64,000 nt of DNA from Parus major (GCF_001522545.3 NC_031769.1:22901419-22965418), one strand, 5' to 3'; shown: positions 1 through 15,100, counted from the stretch's first letter. Program-made: numbers and translations. The notes: a model not told the origin generated them from the letters alone.

Positions 1-3000
1 GAGACACAGTCAAGTTGCAGCAGTAGCATTTGCTGTGTTCCTCAAAGGCTGCCACCCAGTTGGGCACTGTCTCCTAAAAGTACAATAAGTCAGGCTGAAA
101 AACTTTATCTGGCTGATTTCCTTGCATTTCTTTCCCTAAATCTCAAAATCTCAGTTAAAAGCAGTTCTCACTGAACAGAGTATGTGTGGCCTCCCAAGGT
201 ATCTTCCCTGGTGCTCCTCATGACTTCCTCACAAAATGCAAAACAAGATGTAGACTTTATCCTAATTATAGTCTGACCTACAAGCAAAGATCAAAAGCCA
301 GTCAGCTGTTGTGTTTTCAGGTCTTAAAGCTGACTTTTTTTCTATCTGACTTCTGATTTTTTTAACCTCAGTGGGTTAAAGATACATGATGATTATGAGT
401 TTGTTGCTCACAGCACAGCCTTTGCTCTCCAGTTACAGCTGCCATCCTTGAGTGTGTTATTGCTTCTTCTTGCTACTAGGTTTTTTTGCACCCAGAGAAA
501 ATTGCTCTAATTTTACTTTCCTTGGTGGAAATCACACATTGCAGAGTAAGACTGCTTTGTTAGTGATTGGTGAAATGAGATCTATTAATGCAGTACACTA
601 TGAAAGGTTTCTTATTCTGTGTTGTCTGTTCTCCTTAGTAGAGCCGCCGTGAACATTTTACCACAGGCAAAGTAAAATTTTATTTAAGTTATAGAGGAGT
701 GCAGCTTTGGTCCTTGCCAGCCAGAATGACCATTATCTTTATTTCAGCTAATTTTGTTGCCAGGTAGAGTTTGTAACTGTGTGGAGTTGATTGGTAAATA
801 CTGAATCATTGTGTCAAATGGCCTCACTTCTCCCTGGGGTTAGAGGCACAGGTGGCTTCCTTACCAGAGAAATCTGTTCACTCAGATTTTTCAGAAATAA
901 CTCATTAATTTTTATACCTAAATGCGAAATCCAAGCAAAATATTCAGTGACATTGTATATACACCCAGTTTTCCTTTTGGCCAAGGGGTGAATGGTCTGA
1001 TTTTTTTTAAAGTCACACTTTTTTTTTTTCCAATTCAATGTAACTTTCAAAAGTTACATCATTGAAAATTTTTATGATTAAAAATCATTAAAGATAAAGC
1101 AACATACAAATTGAAAACATTTTTATGGAAGGAGAGATAAAGATGAGACAATTTCTGTAATACATTTATGGTTTTTAAGAAATAGAAATTATGCAAAGCT
1201 TGATAGTATTCACTGTGTAATTTTGTCATTATTGCTATATAAATAATATCAACACTAGATATCATACACTGCCAGGTCATTTACAAAGTGATACAAAGAT
1301 GCAGAAATACAAATCTATGTGTTTAAAAGGTGACAATGAACTCACTTGTTGGTAGTTTCATGTTTATTATTTCATCTCACATTTGTTTGAGATCAATCTG
1401 GAAATAATAGTCAGCAGTTATGTGAGAAGAGAATTCAGCATGGATGGTCTCAGAAAAAATCTGTGTTCAAAGGAAGGATTTGGGACAAGGCTGGAAGGGT
1501 GGCATCTATGTTTGAGAATTGGTTCTAGCCATCAAAAGATGTATATAAGAAAGGGCCAGAGACAGAGATGCAAATCACACAGATTTTGCTTTACAGAAGA
1601 CTCACAAAAGCTGCTGGCAAGCAGCCAGCTTCAGTGGAAGCCACTTCTGATTTGGTATTCAGCTCTATTTCTTTTAAAATCCCACTCAGAATATTGAAAT
1701 AAAAGCCAGAAGAGGCATGGGATCTTGGAAACAGTATTCCTGACTGTCCAATGGAATGCCAGACTTAAGAAAATCATAAATAAAAGTAATAGTGTTTTGG
1801 TTACAAGAAACTTATAGATGTAATTGATACATTTTTGTATTAGGAATAGTTTCATCTCTGTTTTGGTGCTGCTGTTCCTCCTAACATTTGTAGGAACCAT
1901 AAATAAAACATAATTTTTCTTTGGCCCATGGTATAACAAATGTAAGGATTAATTAATACTTCTAATATTTAATGTAATTAATGTAAGAAAATTAATGTAA
2001 TATAAAAATAAATGCTTAAGAATCTTAGTGAAACAGAGAAGAAGCTTTTAAGTACTAATAAATAGCTTTCTAGCACTGTATAATGAATAAATATACCAAT
2101 AATTATATTTACTAGATGTGGCTTTCAACATCAGGTAATAAACAATAGTCTTCACAAAATTATTTAAAGCAGTAGCAAAAAAAAGATTTCTTCAAGTGGT
2201 CACTATTAATGCTGTGATTGTTTTCTTATAGTATATTTGGGAGAAAAGTACTTTCAGTGAAAAGTACTTTTCATTGTTATTCAAGGTTGAATGCATCAGT
2301 ATTGGCCTGCTGTGTTGCAAGCTGAATGATTCAGTAATTGTATGAATTAATTCATTGCAAATGAGTTTTAAATTACTGGGTAACATGACTTGGCTTCTCT
2401 GTATGTTGTTGTAACTCATGGCTTTCCCATACTTCTCTGAATGCTCTCAAAATTCTTCTATTAATACTCATACTTCTCATAAAGCTCTGAGCTTTAGGTT
2501 CATGCCTGCACTGGAGTTTGCAGTGTAACTTTCTTTAGCAAGCTGCACTTACAAGGGCTGTCTAAGCCAAGAGTAGATGGGATGTTGTGACAGGGAATCC
2601 TGTGCAGTTTCCCCTGTTGCTGCAGCTCATCTTTTTCTAGTGCCTTATTTGTCTAGTTTAAAGCAACAGTGCAATTTTGTGTGTACTTTATACAGTATAT
2701 GTAATGGATTTGCTTTCAAAAATTGTTGTTTTCACTGTCTTTGAGCATATTCAGACATGCTCTAGCCTCCAGCTGTCAAAACTAGTTTTATCATTTTATT
2801 ACACGCCAGTTTTAAATTTTTGTTTTATTTTTCCACACATGGGTACATTTTTGTATGTTTTTTTGGGTTTTTTTTTAATGCATACAAATAGAGCACAGAA
2901 TCACAGAATGGCTGGACTGGAAGAGACCTTAAAGATCATCTAGTTCCACCAATGTGTGTCTATATATAGCTAAGATATATATAGCATTTATTTAGAGAGA

Positions 3001-5801
3001 GAAAGAAACTGTAAATATGGTGGTTTTCATTCCCAAAACATTAAAGATTTTATTAAAACCTCAAGATATAGCTGTGGTGTTAGTTTTCCAAAGTGAGGAC
3101 ATGTCCCAGTTGTTTATTATTCAAGTCACCCAGCCTTGTGATCTTGAGTTTCTTGCTGCTTTCTTGCAAATACAGTTAGTAGTAGGTGTGAATGTTACAG
3201 CCCTTTCCTTTTTGTCACTTTTTCACACTTTTATGATGCTTTTGTCACCTCAAGTTTGGATTCTGCAAAGTGCTACAGATTGAAGCAAAATCTGGAAACT
3301 GCAACTAGAGTAAAGTCTGTCTGCCTTGTGGTTAAGTGATATTTCCCATAGGCAATGCATATTTTCACTCTATCAGTACATTTCCAGGCAAAATTTAGCT
3401 TCTTATGAAGTTGTGATTCAAATTGCAGGGATCTACAGCACTGCTCTGTGAAAGTCTTATGCACCAAATACCACTGTTAAAAACGGAGCCTTGTTGAGTA
3501 ATGAATTTCTGGATGTAAAATGTATTAATTTTCCCATTTTTGAATGCTTGTCATGTCTGAAGTTTAAGTCATGGGTTTGGCTGGACTTTTCAGGATTGGC
3601 TTGATTTATGCTGAAGAGCTGATCATATCCAAGTGCCTTTATAGAATCTATCTTCTTTTCACCATCTTTTCTGTCTCCTGCCCATTTTTCTCTTTCTGTC
3701 TCTAACTTTCCACCTTCCTCCCCCACCTTTCTTTCTGTCTCTACTTTCGTACTATGTAAAGCTAATTCAAACAAGCAAATTCACTTTGGATAGTGTTGCA
3801 TGCTGGTTAGTCTTACCATTTCGTGTAATTGGCTCTGAAGCATTTTGCCTGTGTAGCTAAATCCCTTCCCTCTGAAAACAAACAAAAAACCTTGAGCAAA
3901 CAAAATATGCTGTTACTTTTTTTGACAAGGTCTTTAATCTCAAGTTTGGCATATTCCTATTTCCTAACAAAAGCATCTATCATGTCAGCTATCATGGAAT
4001 GAAGGAGAGATTTCTCTAAGGAACATTTTTGCTGCCAAAATAGGGCAACATAGAGGAGATTGTTTTGTGTTTCCTCTGAATACTTTGTTACTACATATTT
4101 AAAAGAGTGGTATTTTAATAATAAGTTTTATTTTAAATCCAAACCACTCAGAGATTTTCAGGAGGACAAAAGGACAAAAATCCAACAGCTGTCAAGGCAT
4201 TCTTCCATTGCAGGACCAGATCATCTGTGCCTCGTGGTTTTTTTCTGAAATACTTGTCCAGACTATTTTCAATAATATGTGAAAGGAAATTCCCATCTAC
4301 CCTGTACAGCCTCTTCCTTTATTAATAAAATAGTTTCAGGATTATCCTTTGCCCTGAACAAAGCATGAGTGAACTCTGAGAGAGAGAAAGGTGGTATGTA
4401 TTCAGGGACAACAGAAAGAGGAGATGGCATCTAGACTTGTAACTACAGCATAAGGCAATAACTGAGGTAAATAATTCTCACCACTGTTCACCAAGAGCAA
4501 TATTGTCTGGTTCTGTACACAGGCAGCACCTGCTTTCATTTGGCTGAGCTACCTCAAAGTGATCGAAACTGTTTCTCATTATTCTTAAGGGTCGGGTCCC
4601 CTGCACTAACCTAATGGGGTTCCAGAATAACTGGGGTTTTTTTCATATTTGCAAACTGTTTGGAGTCAGGGAACAGTCTGGAGAGGAGACAGTGGCATGT
4701 GCAGGCTTTATGTGTGAGAGGGTTTATTGGAGCAGTGCAGGCATTTTGCAGTGACTTCTTGAACACATGTGCCATGCTTCAGATTCAGCCTTTTTGGGAA
4801 CCTGAGGGAACAATACCTGCTCATCCTCCTTTCACATGGAGTTCTTTTACCATTGCTGTCTCTCTGACCCCAGTCCTTCAAAGAGGTAATCTTTCTTCTC
4901 TGCCATTGCCTACCATTTAGACTCCCTTAAGAAAAAGATGTTTTAGTATACCTCAAAAGGCTAAAGCATGTTCAGATGCGTGGGGCTTGTATGATTTCTC
5001 TCAGTTCTTCCATTTCACATCTGGATTGTAACTTCTATAATCCTTGCTGGCAAGAAGCAGCAAGGGAGCTGTGTTGTCTCAGGCATTGTTAGGATTCAGA
5101 GCTGTGATTCTAAGAATAAGCCTGTTGTTCCCCTTTCATTCCTAAGGTGATTCTTTTTGCTGGTAATATTGTCCATTTTGAGCTGCCTCTAAAGCATTCA
5201 ACACTTAAATTCTTGCCAGCTTCTGTCTCCTAGATAGGGGAGAGTTTGCATTATGTTGCACTTCCATACTGAAAAAGTCAATAGTCATTCCTCAATGCAT
5301 GCAGTGCTGGCAGGAATAGTATTTATAATATTTTAAGAAGTAGTAAGTGCTGCATCTACATCTGACTAAAGATATGGCAAAGGAAAATGAATTTTTAACA
5401 AATTGCTCTGTCATTATCTAATTGCAAACTACCAAGTGCACTACTATTCAGGATAGAGCAGAAGAAATAAAGTACCTGTTTCATCTATCTTGTGCCTTAA
5501 TAACATTTATCACAATGCAATACAGAATTGTAGAATGAACTTTCTCATACACTGACAAAGTAATTGTGTATGGTATTTAGTGATATTTCAATAATTCATC
5601 CAGATCTCAGCTCTCGACTCCTAAGAGAAATAGAGGAGAGCTGTCCAGTAGTAATTCTCTGTTGAAGAACATTTCTCATTAACATGGGTAATCAAAATCT
5701 TTGCAAGAAGGAGAGGTGTCACAATCCACCATTCCCACTTCAAGGAAATGAATGGAATTGTGTGCTAATTAGCTTTCTTCTGTTTTTTTCCCCTGTTGCA
5801 G
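1..5801 (+). other. ANKIB1: ANKIB1 5' intron (partial), no exon seen
   Basis: AT-rich sequence upstream of the first recognisable exon. I looked for the N-terminal exon of ANKIB1 (MGNTTTKF-like start, [16 protein letters not shown] ankyrin repeat) and did not see it. The stretch holds one short antisense CR1 3' end (2,893-2,951) and a pyrimidine-rich tract on the + strand at about 3,650-3,745. It ends in a good acceptor with a long pyrimidine tract (5,781-5,801). All ORFs here are short and without recognisable motifs. Confidence 0.75.
2893..2951 (-). mobile_element. CR1 LINE 3'-end fragment (antisense)
   Basis: The + strand reads 'cacagaatcacagaatggc', then a 'ctggaagagaccttaaag'-like block and 'atcatctagttcca'. 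This is the reverse complement of the avian CR1 3' terminus. Only about 60 bases remain, so it is a heavily 5'-truncated copy, the common fate of CR1 insertions. Confidence 0.85.
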
Positions 5802-6102
5802 GACTTTCCTTTTTGTTCGAGATGGTAACCCAAATAAAAGGAATGTGCACAATGAGACATCTATGCACTTACTGTGTATGGGACCTCAGATCATGATCTC
5901 AGAGGGAGCTCTTCATCCCCGCCTGACACGACCCTCAGAAGACGACTGCAGAAGAGCTGATTGTCTGCAAATGATCCTGAAGTGGAAGGGAGCAAAGCTG
6001 GATGAAGGACAATATGAACGAGCAGCCATTGATGCTGTTGATAACAAAAAAAATACACCTTTGCACTATGCTGCTGCCTCAGGGATGAAAACCTGTGTTG
6101 AG
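5802..6102 (+). CDS. ANKIB1: ANKIB1 exon (first in window): ankyrin-repeat region
   Basis: The acceptor is ccctgttgcag and the donor gag|gtaaat. The first base completes a codon from the preceding exon outside the window; then 100 codons follow, ending in phase 0. It encodes ..[19 protein letters not shown].. and ..[17 protein letters not shown].., two ankyrin-repeat pieces that match ANKIB1. An overlapping ORF starting at 5,684 is in another frame and is not the protein. Confidence 0.95.
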
Positions 6103-9100
6103 GTAAATGTAAATATAAATATTTATGTTATGAGTAACTGACATGCACAGTGTTTCACAAAGCTTTTTTTCATTGGTGAGGGAATCTGATATGTTATATT
6201 AAATTGACTTTTTAATTCTATTTTTCATTAATTGGAAAAATTGGAAAGATAAACAGCCCAAAACATACACTGTAGAGAAAAATGAAAGAAAAGGATTACA
6301 ATACATTAACTTCATGAAAATAACTCCTCAAGTTATTTGAAGTTATCCATGAAGAAGACTCATGTAGACGTATAAAAATAGGAATTAATTACAAGACTGT
6401 AACAGTAGAGAAAAAGCTGTAAAGGTATGGAAAGACATCCTATATGTGTAAAGAGACATTAAATAACAACCCGAGAGAAAATTAAAGCTCTTTATTTTGC
6501 AGTGCAGCTGCGACTGGAAATGGTGTCCATGTTTCAAGAGCAGATTTGATGTCTTTAATTTACAGTGTCTAGCTTTTTTAATGTTTGTGAAAGTAGTGGA
6601 TAGTAATGAGTAATTCAGAATGACTTTTGAAATTCTTGCCACAGATTTATTTTCAAAACAGCTCTAGTAATGAGAAGTAGTAGTTAATTGTGCTGGTAAT
6701 TTAATATAAAGAACATCTTGCAGGCATCTTACATTTTCAAAAACAGCTAACATCTTCATAAGTCTGTCTATTTTAACACCAAGACTTGTATTTTCAATGG
6801 CAACAATTACTTCACAGTTCAGCATTTGTATGTGAAATTTACTTTTTTTTTCCTTCTGTTCATAATTTCATGTTTATTCAAACTATGCTTGGTTACTTAG
6901 TTAGTCATCCACAAAGTTTATCACCTCTTTTTTCACCTTCTCTTCTAGATAACAACTTCATATCTTAAACAGTTGGGTCCCAGAACCTCTGGGACTTCAC
7001 TGGTGATCTCCCTCTGCAGTAACAACATGATGATCTTTTCCTGATGTTCTGTGGAGCTGTTTTTAGTATTGGTGTTACTTTTACTATCTTGTGAATTTTG
7101 TACCTTGACAGATGCAGTAAGCTGCATATTATAATAAATAATGCCAAAGTTTCATATTTGAGTTTCATTAGGACTCATGAATATAAATAGTATCTGATTC
7201 TGGGTATTTATATTAGTATTTGTTTTATTGATTTTTCTAGAACCTCTTGTTCTGAGATCTCAATTTGAAAGACTTTTTTTGTGTTCTTCATAAAGCATGT
7301 GTGGTACACCCACAGATAATCCAACAGTTCATACCACTTTTCTGCTATATGTTATATGAGATTCCTTTTGCACTTTGTCCAGCAACCAACTTTACAAAAA
7401 CATTGAAAGATTAACTGTGTAATGTTTTAAAATTATTTATTCTGAGTTTTATGCACATGGTATACAGCTCCAAAAATTGTCAGTCTTCTTTATTGTCATT
7501 CTGCATTTACCTTTCCCAGACTTTGTTCTTTTCATATGCTTCATCTGGAGATAACTTCAGCTTCTTTTTTACATATGTTTCTGTCCTGTTTGTCTCTCTT
7601 CACAGATTCTTCTGATGTTCCTGGAATTTTTTCCACACTTACTTAGTACCGCTTTTTGAAAGTGGGCAGTGGATTTCTTGTCTTTTTACTGCTTCTGCAA
7701 GTTTAATGAGTCCATGAGAATTGTTAATGAGTGGTTCTTTGATAGTAACATTTTGAATTAGGTCTTGCAGACTACTCTGGACCATGTTAGGAGTTGCTTC
7801 TCCTCTCATGTGTTTGCTGACTGTTTTGTCTATTATCCAGTCACCCACCTATGTAGTCTGACATTTTAATTTAAGAGTCATTTATTAGCTTACATATTTT
7901 CTAAATATACTTGGGAGATGCAGTGACAAAAGTTCCCTTTATTTTTGTGTTTTCTTCCTTGCAGCACTTTTATTCTTAGTAGCCATGTTCCATTTATTGT
8001 TTTAGTTTCAGTTAGGTCATTCACCAAAGCTTTTTTTTTTTTTACTAAATTACAGAATTGTATTCCAGTGGTATTTCTTGATAGTTTGTTTATTTATTTA
8101 TCAGGGTTTTTTGGGGTTTATTTTTAAAAGGGTACATAGTATCACCTTCTCTATGATTCTCACATTATGTTTGCTGGTTGTATTCCACCAAGTTTCCAGA
8201 TATTGTCTGAGAATTCTCATTTAAAGTTTGTAATTTCAATTTCCCAGCCTCAGCTGTGCAGCCTCTTGAACTGAATATTCTTCTTTACCTTGTGGTTTTT
8301 CATTAGTCCTTTCTATAAAAGTTGAGACAGTGTCTTTTTATTTCCAGTATCCAACCCCTCTTTCATTCTGGTAGTTATATATATCATCCTTAGTTTTTTG
8401 AGCTTCTAATGAATGAAAACTCATCTTCCTGATGCCATTTGCTATGCTATTATTTGAGTTTCTGTCTCTCTGGTTCCCTGCTCAGTAGTGAGAGGAGTTA
8501 AGAAAATGTTGCTGGTACTTAACCTCCAGTAACACAGCCTGAATCTCACCTTTTCTTCCCTCTCCCCCATATTGTTGCATCTTCTCAAGCTGCATACCAG
8601 CAGTTTGTCTGCAACATGTGCTTAGAAATTATTTACATACTTACTGATTTTCACCAGGGATGCAAGTGACCATGCAGTCTTTGCTAGCTGAAGTATACTC
8701 AGACCCAGCTAACTATATACCTGGTTACTGAATGACATATAGGTGTTGTCTGGCTCTTTCATTCATCCAAAATGATGGTTATAAGATTGAGTTAGAGCCT
8801 CTTGTGATGTGATTTATTTGTAAATAAATATCAGGCTGTCTCCAAGTCTGTGTTACTACTGCTTTTATTTTGATTGTCAAGTTTTTATTCTTTCGGATTT
8901 GATAAAGAAACTAATTGCAAAGAACTATAGAAAGGTTGCTCTTGTTCTCTCATTTTAGTGCCACTTATTTGATCCAACTTTTCCTGATAAATTAGGCCTA
9001 CAGGCATTTCACTCACAGTTGTTCTGTCTATCCACCTTCAAGATGAGACATCTGCTTTTAAACATTTTTTTATTTACATTATTATAAAATAGAGGACAAA

Positions 9101-12100
9101 TGTGCATGTCATATGAGAAAATGGAATATAGCAATTCACAATGAATGACCTCTGAAAAAAGTTGGTGAAAACCATGCACATAAAATGATTTGATATAAGA
9201 AAGGTTGTTTCTGGTAGAGAAATAGTAAACAGAAGAAAACTTCAGTAGCAAGTTTCCAACATATTTCAGTGTCTGGTATTTACAAACTTAGACTTCAGAT
9301 TTACAAGGAATTTGAGCAAGGAGTCTTCTGCCTGTTTCTGCCTTCATGTCCCTACATGTGGCTATACAGTGATATTAGAGACAGACACAACAGTTTAAAA
9401 AGTATCAAGAGCATGAAGCAAATGGGCTCATGCAGTAGGATCCAAGCAGGCTGTATTGTCAGAAAGAATCACAGCTGCTGCAGAGTGAATTGTGGTTCTG
9501 GAGCTGAGCTGCAGCTTTTAACTGCAGACTAAAGTCAATTTGTTTAAAGCTCATCATAAAAGATCACGGTTTGTACTTCTTTACAAATGATTGTTCTATT
9601 TCTCAGTGTCTGTAATGTGATTCATTAGACAAATCCAGTTACTAGACTGCTAGTTCCCCATTTAATTATATAAACTGGGTTATATTATCTTGCCAATAGA
9701 TATTGTAATTGTGGAAACCATTTCTGACTCTCATTTGCTTTCAGTTTGCCTTTGAAGAAGAATTTAGTCTGATTCACATGGATTGCAATTTGCCAGAGTT
9801 ATGTAGTCCTAACTAGTCATGATTTCTGCATTAAAAACATAGTGTACACCCAAGTTGAAACTTATTTATATGCGCTACCATGGGACACAGGACCTTGGAT
9901 CCGAGATATCCTAAATCCTCCAGTCTGTGGTCTGTAGTCCTTCTAACTACTTCAACAGGAACAGGTTCATGAACGGGAGAACTATGTGCCTTCAGCGAGC
10001 TTGAAACAGAGATTGGTGAAGGAATTTAACAATTATCTCTTTGGTCCTAGAAGTATTTGAGGATTAAAATTTTTAGCAAAAAGGAGATAAAAAACCTGAT
10101 CTTAATCCTCAGATTGTCCTCCCTCTCTCCAGAAAACTGAAGGTCTCTTAGAATCCCAGGAGTGCCTTTTGTCCTTTTTTTGCAGTGGTTACTCTCACTT
10201 CAGAGCAGCATTCCTCTTTATTGTCTCCCTCACTTTCCCCCACGTTTCAGGAAAACCCCAGTTCTGTACCTTTGCTGATCCCCACCACACCCAAATAAGA
10301 AAAGGAAACCCCAAATGTAGATCCTTTTGGGTGAAGTACCTACTAGTTGACTTGTTCAGAGTTGATAGTCAAATGTGCAGTCTTGATACTGCTCCCTTCA
10401 TATCTGTTAGATTTTTCCTCCCAGCAGAAAAACTGTCTGGAGCCCATTGCTAAAGGTAGTCTGGGTAAAATTACATGTTTACTACTGGATAGATAATAAT
10501 AACTTTCATGCTGAACAGATTTGATTTTATGCAGATACATTCCACACTATCACAGTATATTTGGCATATTAAATGGTACTTTTACAATTGTTTAAATTGC
10601 TAATATGGTTGTTCAGATTATTAATCTCAATTAATCAAGCAAAAGAGGCTTTTTAACAGTGCTTCTAGGGAAATATGGTACATCATTAAAAACTTGTTGC
10701 TTTGCATATTCCTCATCTTGCAGATTAGATTTTGAGCTGCATAAGTCTATGGAATGTTCTTTCAAATATATTTATTATTCTTTTTCCTCAGAAGGTGTCT
10801 TAGTTGCCTCAGTTACATTTCTCTTAGAGGTTAAAATGAACAGACAGAATATGATATTCAGGTTAACAAAGTTTTGGGAATGTTAAGAAGTTTAGACAGA
10901 ACTAAGGTTGGCTATGTATCTTGGTAATTGTCCCAGTTTCATCTGTATTTCTGCCTGATACTCTGCTATGAAGATCAAATACTCAATGACATTAATATCG
11001 TCTCAACCAAATCTTGGCATTCCACTGGTTTGTGGTATTTTTGGGTTTGCTTTTTTTATTTATTTTGGAGAATGTGGGAAAGGTTTCCCAGTCTACAAGA
11101 ATGAATCCAGGATGGTAAAAGACATTCTGTATTTTGCAGTGACAGATAAGGGAAATTTTCTACTGAAGAAAAAATTAAGGAGTGATTGATCATGATCTAA
11201 AAGGCTTATATGAAGAACAGATAATTTTAGGGAAATTTGGAGTTTTTTAGAAGTATAAAAATTAGAACCTGAGTTTTGAAATACTCTTGATAGTGTTGTT
11301 ACAGACATCATGATCTGAAGGCAAGATAATGTTTATCAACTTTATTTAGAAACAAGATGAATCATTTTAGTAATGCTATAAAGGTGTCATGATAAATCAG
11401 CAGAATGGTTCATCTGGGCCTTTAAAATCTGTGGCATATTGCTGTCCTTGCTTATATTGGGTCAGTTTATAGCAGGAGACCAAGTTAGCAAGTTAAGGAG
11501 AGCAGCACAAGGGTTTTAATAATTAGAGACTGCATTTTGGGAGGGTTACTGGCAAGAGACAAGGTTGGTGAAATGGCACAATACTGGACCATATTAGAAT
11601 TTCTAGAATTCACATTATTTCATTTCACTTTTTTCATGTCTGCAAAAACAAAGTAGAGCTGCCAGCAGTATTTTGTGCTCCCTGTGAATCAGTATCCTCT
11701 CATCTCCCCTACCCATAAAATCTCCTATTTTCTGTCAGCACAAGTGAACAAATGGTGAAGTTGTACCTGTGTAGAAAGGATATTTAAAGGTGTTTTTAGC
11801 TCCATCTTGACACATGCTTGAGGGCTTCAGATTCCTCCTTTTCTATGGGGCACTGACCATATGTGTAAAGCAGAATTTTAGTCTTTAAAACCTAACTAGC
11901 ATTGTGTAGCATTACCTTGTAATGTATTTCTTAGATTTTGTGGTTCTGTGGAATTACTGTGGGTATAGGTATAATTATGCATGAAAACAAGCAGTAATTT
12001 ATTTAATAACAATAATAATCCTTGTTTCTAAAGACTTATCATCATCATCATTATTATTATTACTATTATTGTAGTAATTGTTCTGTTTTTCTTGTTTTTT

Positions 12101-15100
12101 TTTTGTTGTTTTCTTCTTAGCTCACATGCCTTTTCTTTAGGATATTATTATAATTGCTAATTAATAACTGCTTACTTTGCCATTTTACTTTTCAGCTTCT
12201 AGTAAAACATGGTGGAGATTTGTTTGCAGAAAATGAAAATAAAGATACCCCATGTGACTGTGCAGAGAAACAGCACCACAAAGAGCTGGCTCTTAACCTG
12301 GAATCTCGAATGGTATTTTCACGTGATCCTGAAGCTGAAAGCATTGAAGCTGAGTATGCTGCTTTAGACAAAAAAGAGGTCAGAGGATACTTTAAATTTG
12401 AAGTATTTTACACATTTATATTTGTAGCAGTTACATTGTGACACAAATCTGCAAGTATTTCAGTAGGTACTGTACTTTGTACTTTGTATGTGTAAACAGT
12501 TTTAGCGAAGCTCTTTGTAATTTTCAAGTTAAGCTCTGAGAACATAGCAAATACATTGTCAAAAGTAAACAGAAATTTTATTCATATCTTAATTATGTGG
12601 ACTGTCTTGCAGGCTGCGAGGCTGGAGGAGATACAGTAAGGCCAGTAAGCTCAGAAACAGTTTCTTTAAACCAAACATTTTTTTATTTATTTTTTTATTT
12701 CTTTAGATGCCTCTTTATCTCAAAAATTAGGACAAAAGAAATTATGAAAATGAGAAAATCTGTGGAATAGAGCAGGGAAACATTTCCAGTGGACCTTCCT
12801 GGACTGAGTCTGGGTTGAATGTTACAAAAAACACTCAAAACTGACTAGTGCAGGACTTCAACATAATGATTTACTTCCTTGTTTTATAACATGATGCCTG
12901 AAGGTACTGCATACCAGAATTTGTATGAAAAACAGATATTAACAAGTGGTGTTACTTCCAAGTAAATTTTTGAAAGAGGGGGACAGTTCACTGACAAAAA
13001 ATTGGCTTGAATTCTGTTATTCCTTACTGTGATTCCACAAAGATAATTTGACCAAAAAGATTCTGAGTACAAGTTCCCTCCCCTTTCATGATCAGATTTT
13101 AGTTAACTAAAATTCTAAATAAGAATACCTAGATAAATTATATGATTCAGTAAATATTACAAATTAATTCTGTTTAAATTAAAGGACAATAGATTTCTGT
13201 ATGGTTACTCCCTTCAGAAATAGCATGGCTTAGCCTTTTACTAGCTGGGCCCACTTATGACCTAATGATATTTGAAAGAAAATACGTAAGTAGGCTTAGA
13301 TCACATTAACTGTTCCCCTCAAAAATGCAACTCATGATCACTTTCATTTGCAAGTAAGAAAGTCCATTTAATTTTTTGACCATTTTTCTCTGATAAATTC
13401 AAATATAAACAGCCTTAATTAGATAGTTTATTCCTAGATAAGACATTTAGAGATGAAGTTTAATATATTTAGCATGTTGAAATAGCAAATTAACTCACTT
13501 TAATTTCTTTGAATATTTCCATGTAGAGGCATCCATATTGTAGGAAGATAGTTTGAAATTGTATTTCCTCTCTTGGCAGAAACACTTTAAAAGGCTGCAG
13601 CCATTTCTAGCCACAGTTGCAGTTTACCACTCCTTTGGTTATGCAAGTATAGCTATTCAGAAGGTTATGTTTTCAGCTGGATCATAGCAATGTTTTGGCT
13701 TAAAAGAAGAAAAAGTTTTAAAGAGTGGTAATATTGTAACTGTATTATTTAAGTTGAATAGTTGTTACCATCATAAACCAGGGGTTTGCTGGCATATGGA
13801 CCAGCACAGTTGAGAAGACAAGGAACTTACAGATATGGGTGGAACAAATCAAGAGCCATTTGAATAGGCTTTTCTGCAAGAGAAGATGTTGTCTCATGCC
13901 TCTTTAAGGTAGATGCTGAGCAAAACCAGCTTAAAGACTTGATAGTTACAAGGGACTGTACAGTTGTCCATCTCACATACCAGGGCAGCTTTCCCATGTG
14001 TTCTAAGTGTTCACAAGCCAAAAAATGTGAGCTTGGAATTTGGTACATCAATTGATGACCTTAGGGATTTACACAGAACAATTCTGTCTTCATGTGCTCC
14101 CTGCTGGTTTTTCCCCCCTTTCTTTATGACTTTCCAGTGGGATAATATCTCGAACATCTTGTTTATCTCTAAGAGAACAAATGCTGGCACAAGGGAGATG
14201 CCAAGAGCATGTAGCCAGGAGAAGTTAATCTTTCAATCTTAGCCCCCAGAGTGCCAAAAGCAGTTGAAAAAACAGCCTTAGAAAGAGTTGCACTGAGCTG
14301 TGCTCCAAATGACTGCATGTCCTCATCCTCCAGGTTGGTATACAAATGTCTGGGATGGGCAGTGACAGCTGCACTTACCACTCACTGGCTATGGTGATGC
14401 CTCTGTCAAAAACCCCAGAGCACAGATGCTTCACCAGAAATTCCTCTCAAGGATGATCCTCTGCTTTTTTTCTCTCAGTTTCATTTTTATATATTATTAA
14501 ACACTGAGGGACAGAGCGTACAAAATGCTTGTTTAGCATAGTATTCAGCTTGTAATTGTTGCCATTCAATATTCTTCCAAAACAGAAAATATTCATTCAT
14601 GAATAATTAAAAAACTTTGAACACTAAGAAATGCATTTTCAAAGGAACTGCATCTTTTGAATGAAGGTTACAGGAAAAGATAAAACATTTGAGAGCCATG
14701 AATAGAGTTTCTTCCCAGACAAAACAGCCAAATGGGCTTAACTCCAGTGTTTAAGATCTGCACAGTAGTATCTGGGATGATAGAACCCAATACTTCCCCT
14801 TCCAAGCCTGCTATGTTTACAGGAGGACACAATCCTTATTTTCTTGATTCTTTGCTCTTACTTTGATGAATAATCTCAAAAAGAAAAACCTTTGTTACAT
14901 AAAATCTAAATCTATCTTTTAAATCTAATTGAAGATATGCTAAGTAATAGGACAGTAAGTGACTGTTCTTAAGCTGCTTTTACAGATTTTGGTTGTTCTT
15001 TTGCACAGTCTTTTACATTGCTGTTTGTTGTAGCATGCGAGCATATTTGTCTTGGTAATGTATCCCTGGGAGTCCTCAGACTGAAAGGGTCCTTCCTTTC

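Noticed and set aside
5684..5896. ORF beginning MGN, like the recalled ANKIB1 N-terminus
   Set aside because: It is out of frame with the exon it enters at 5,802, and its following residues do not resemble ANKIB1. The true start exon is upstream of the window.
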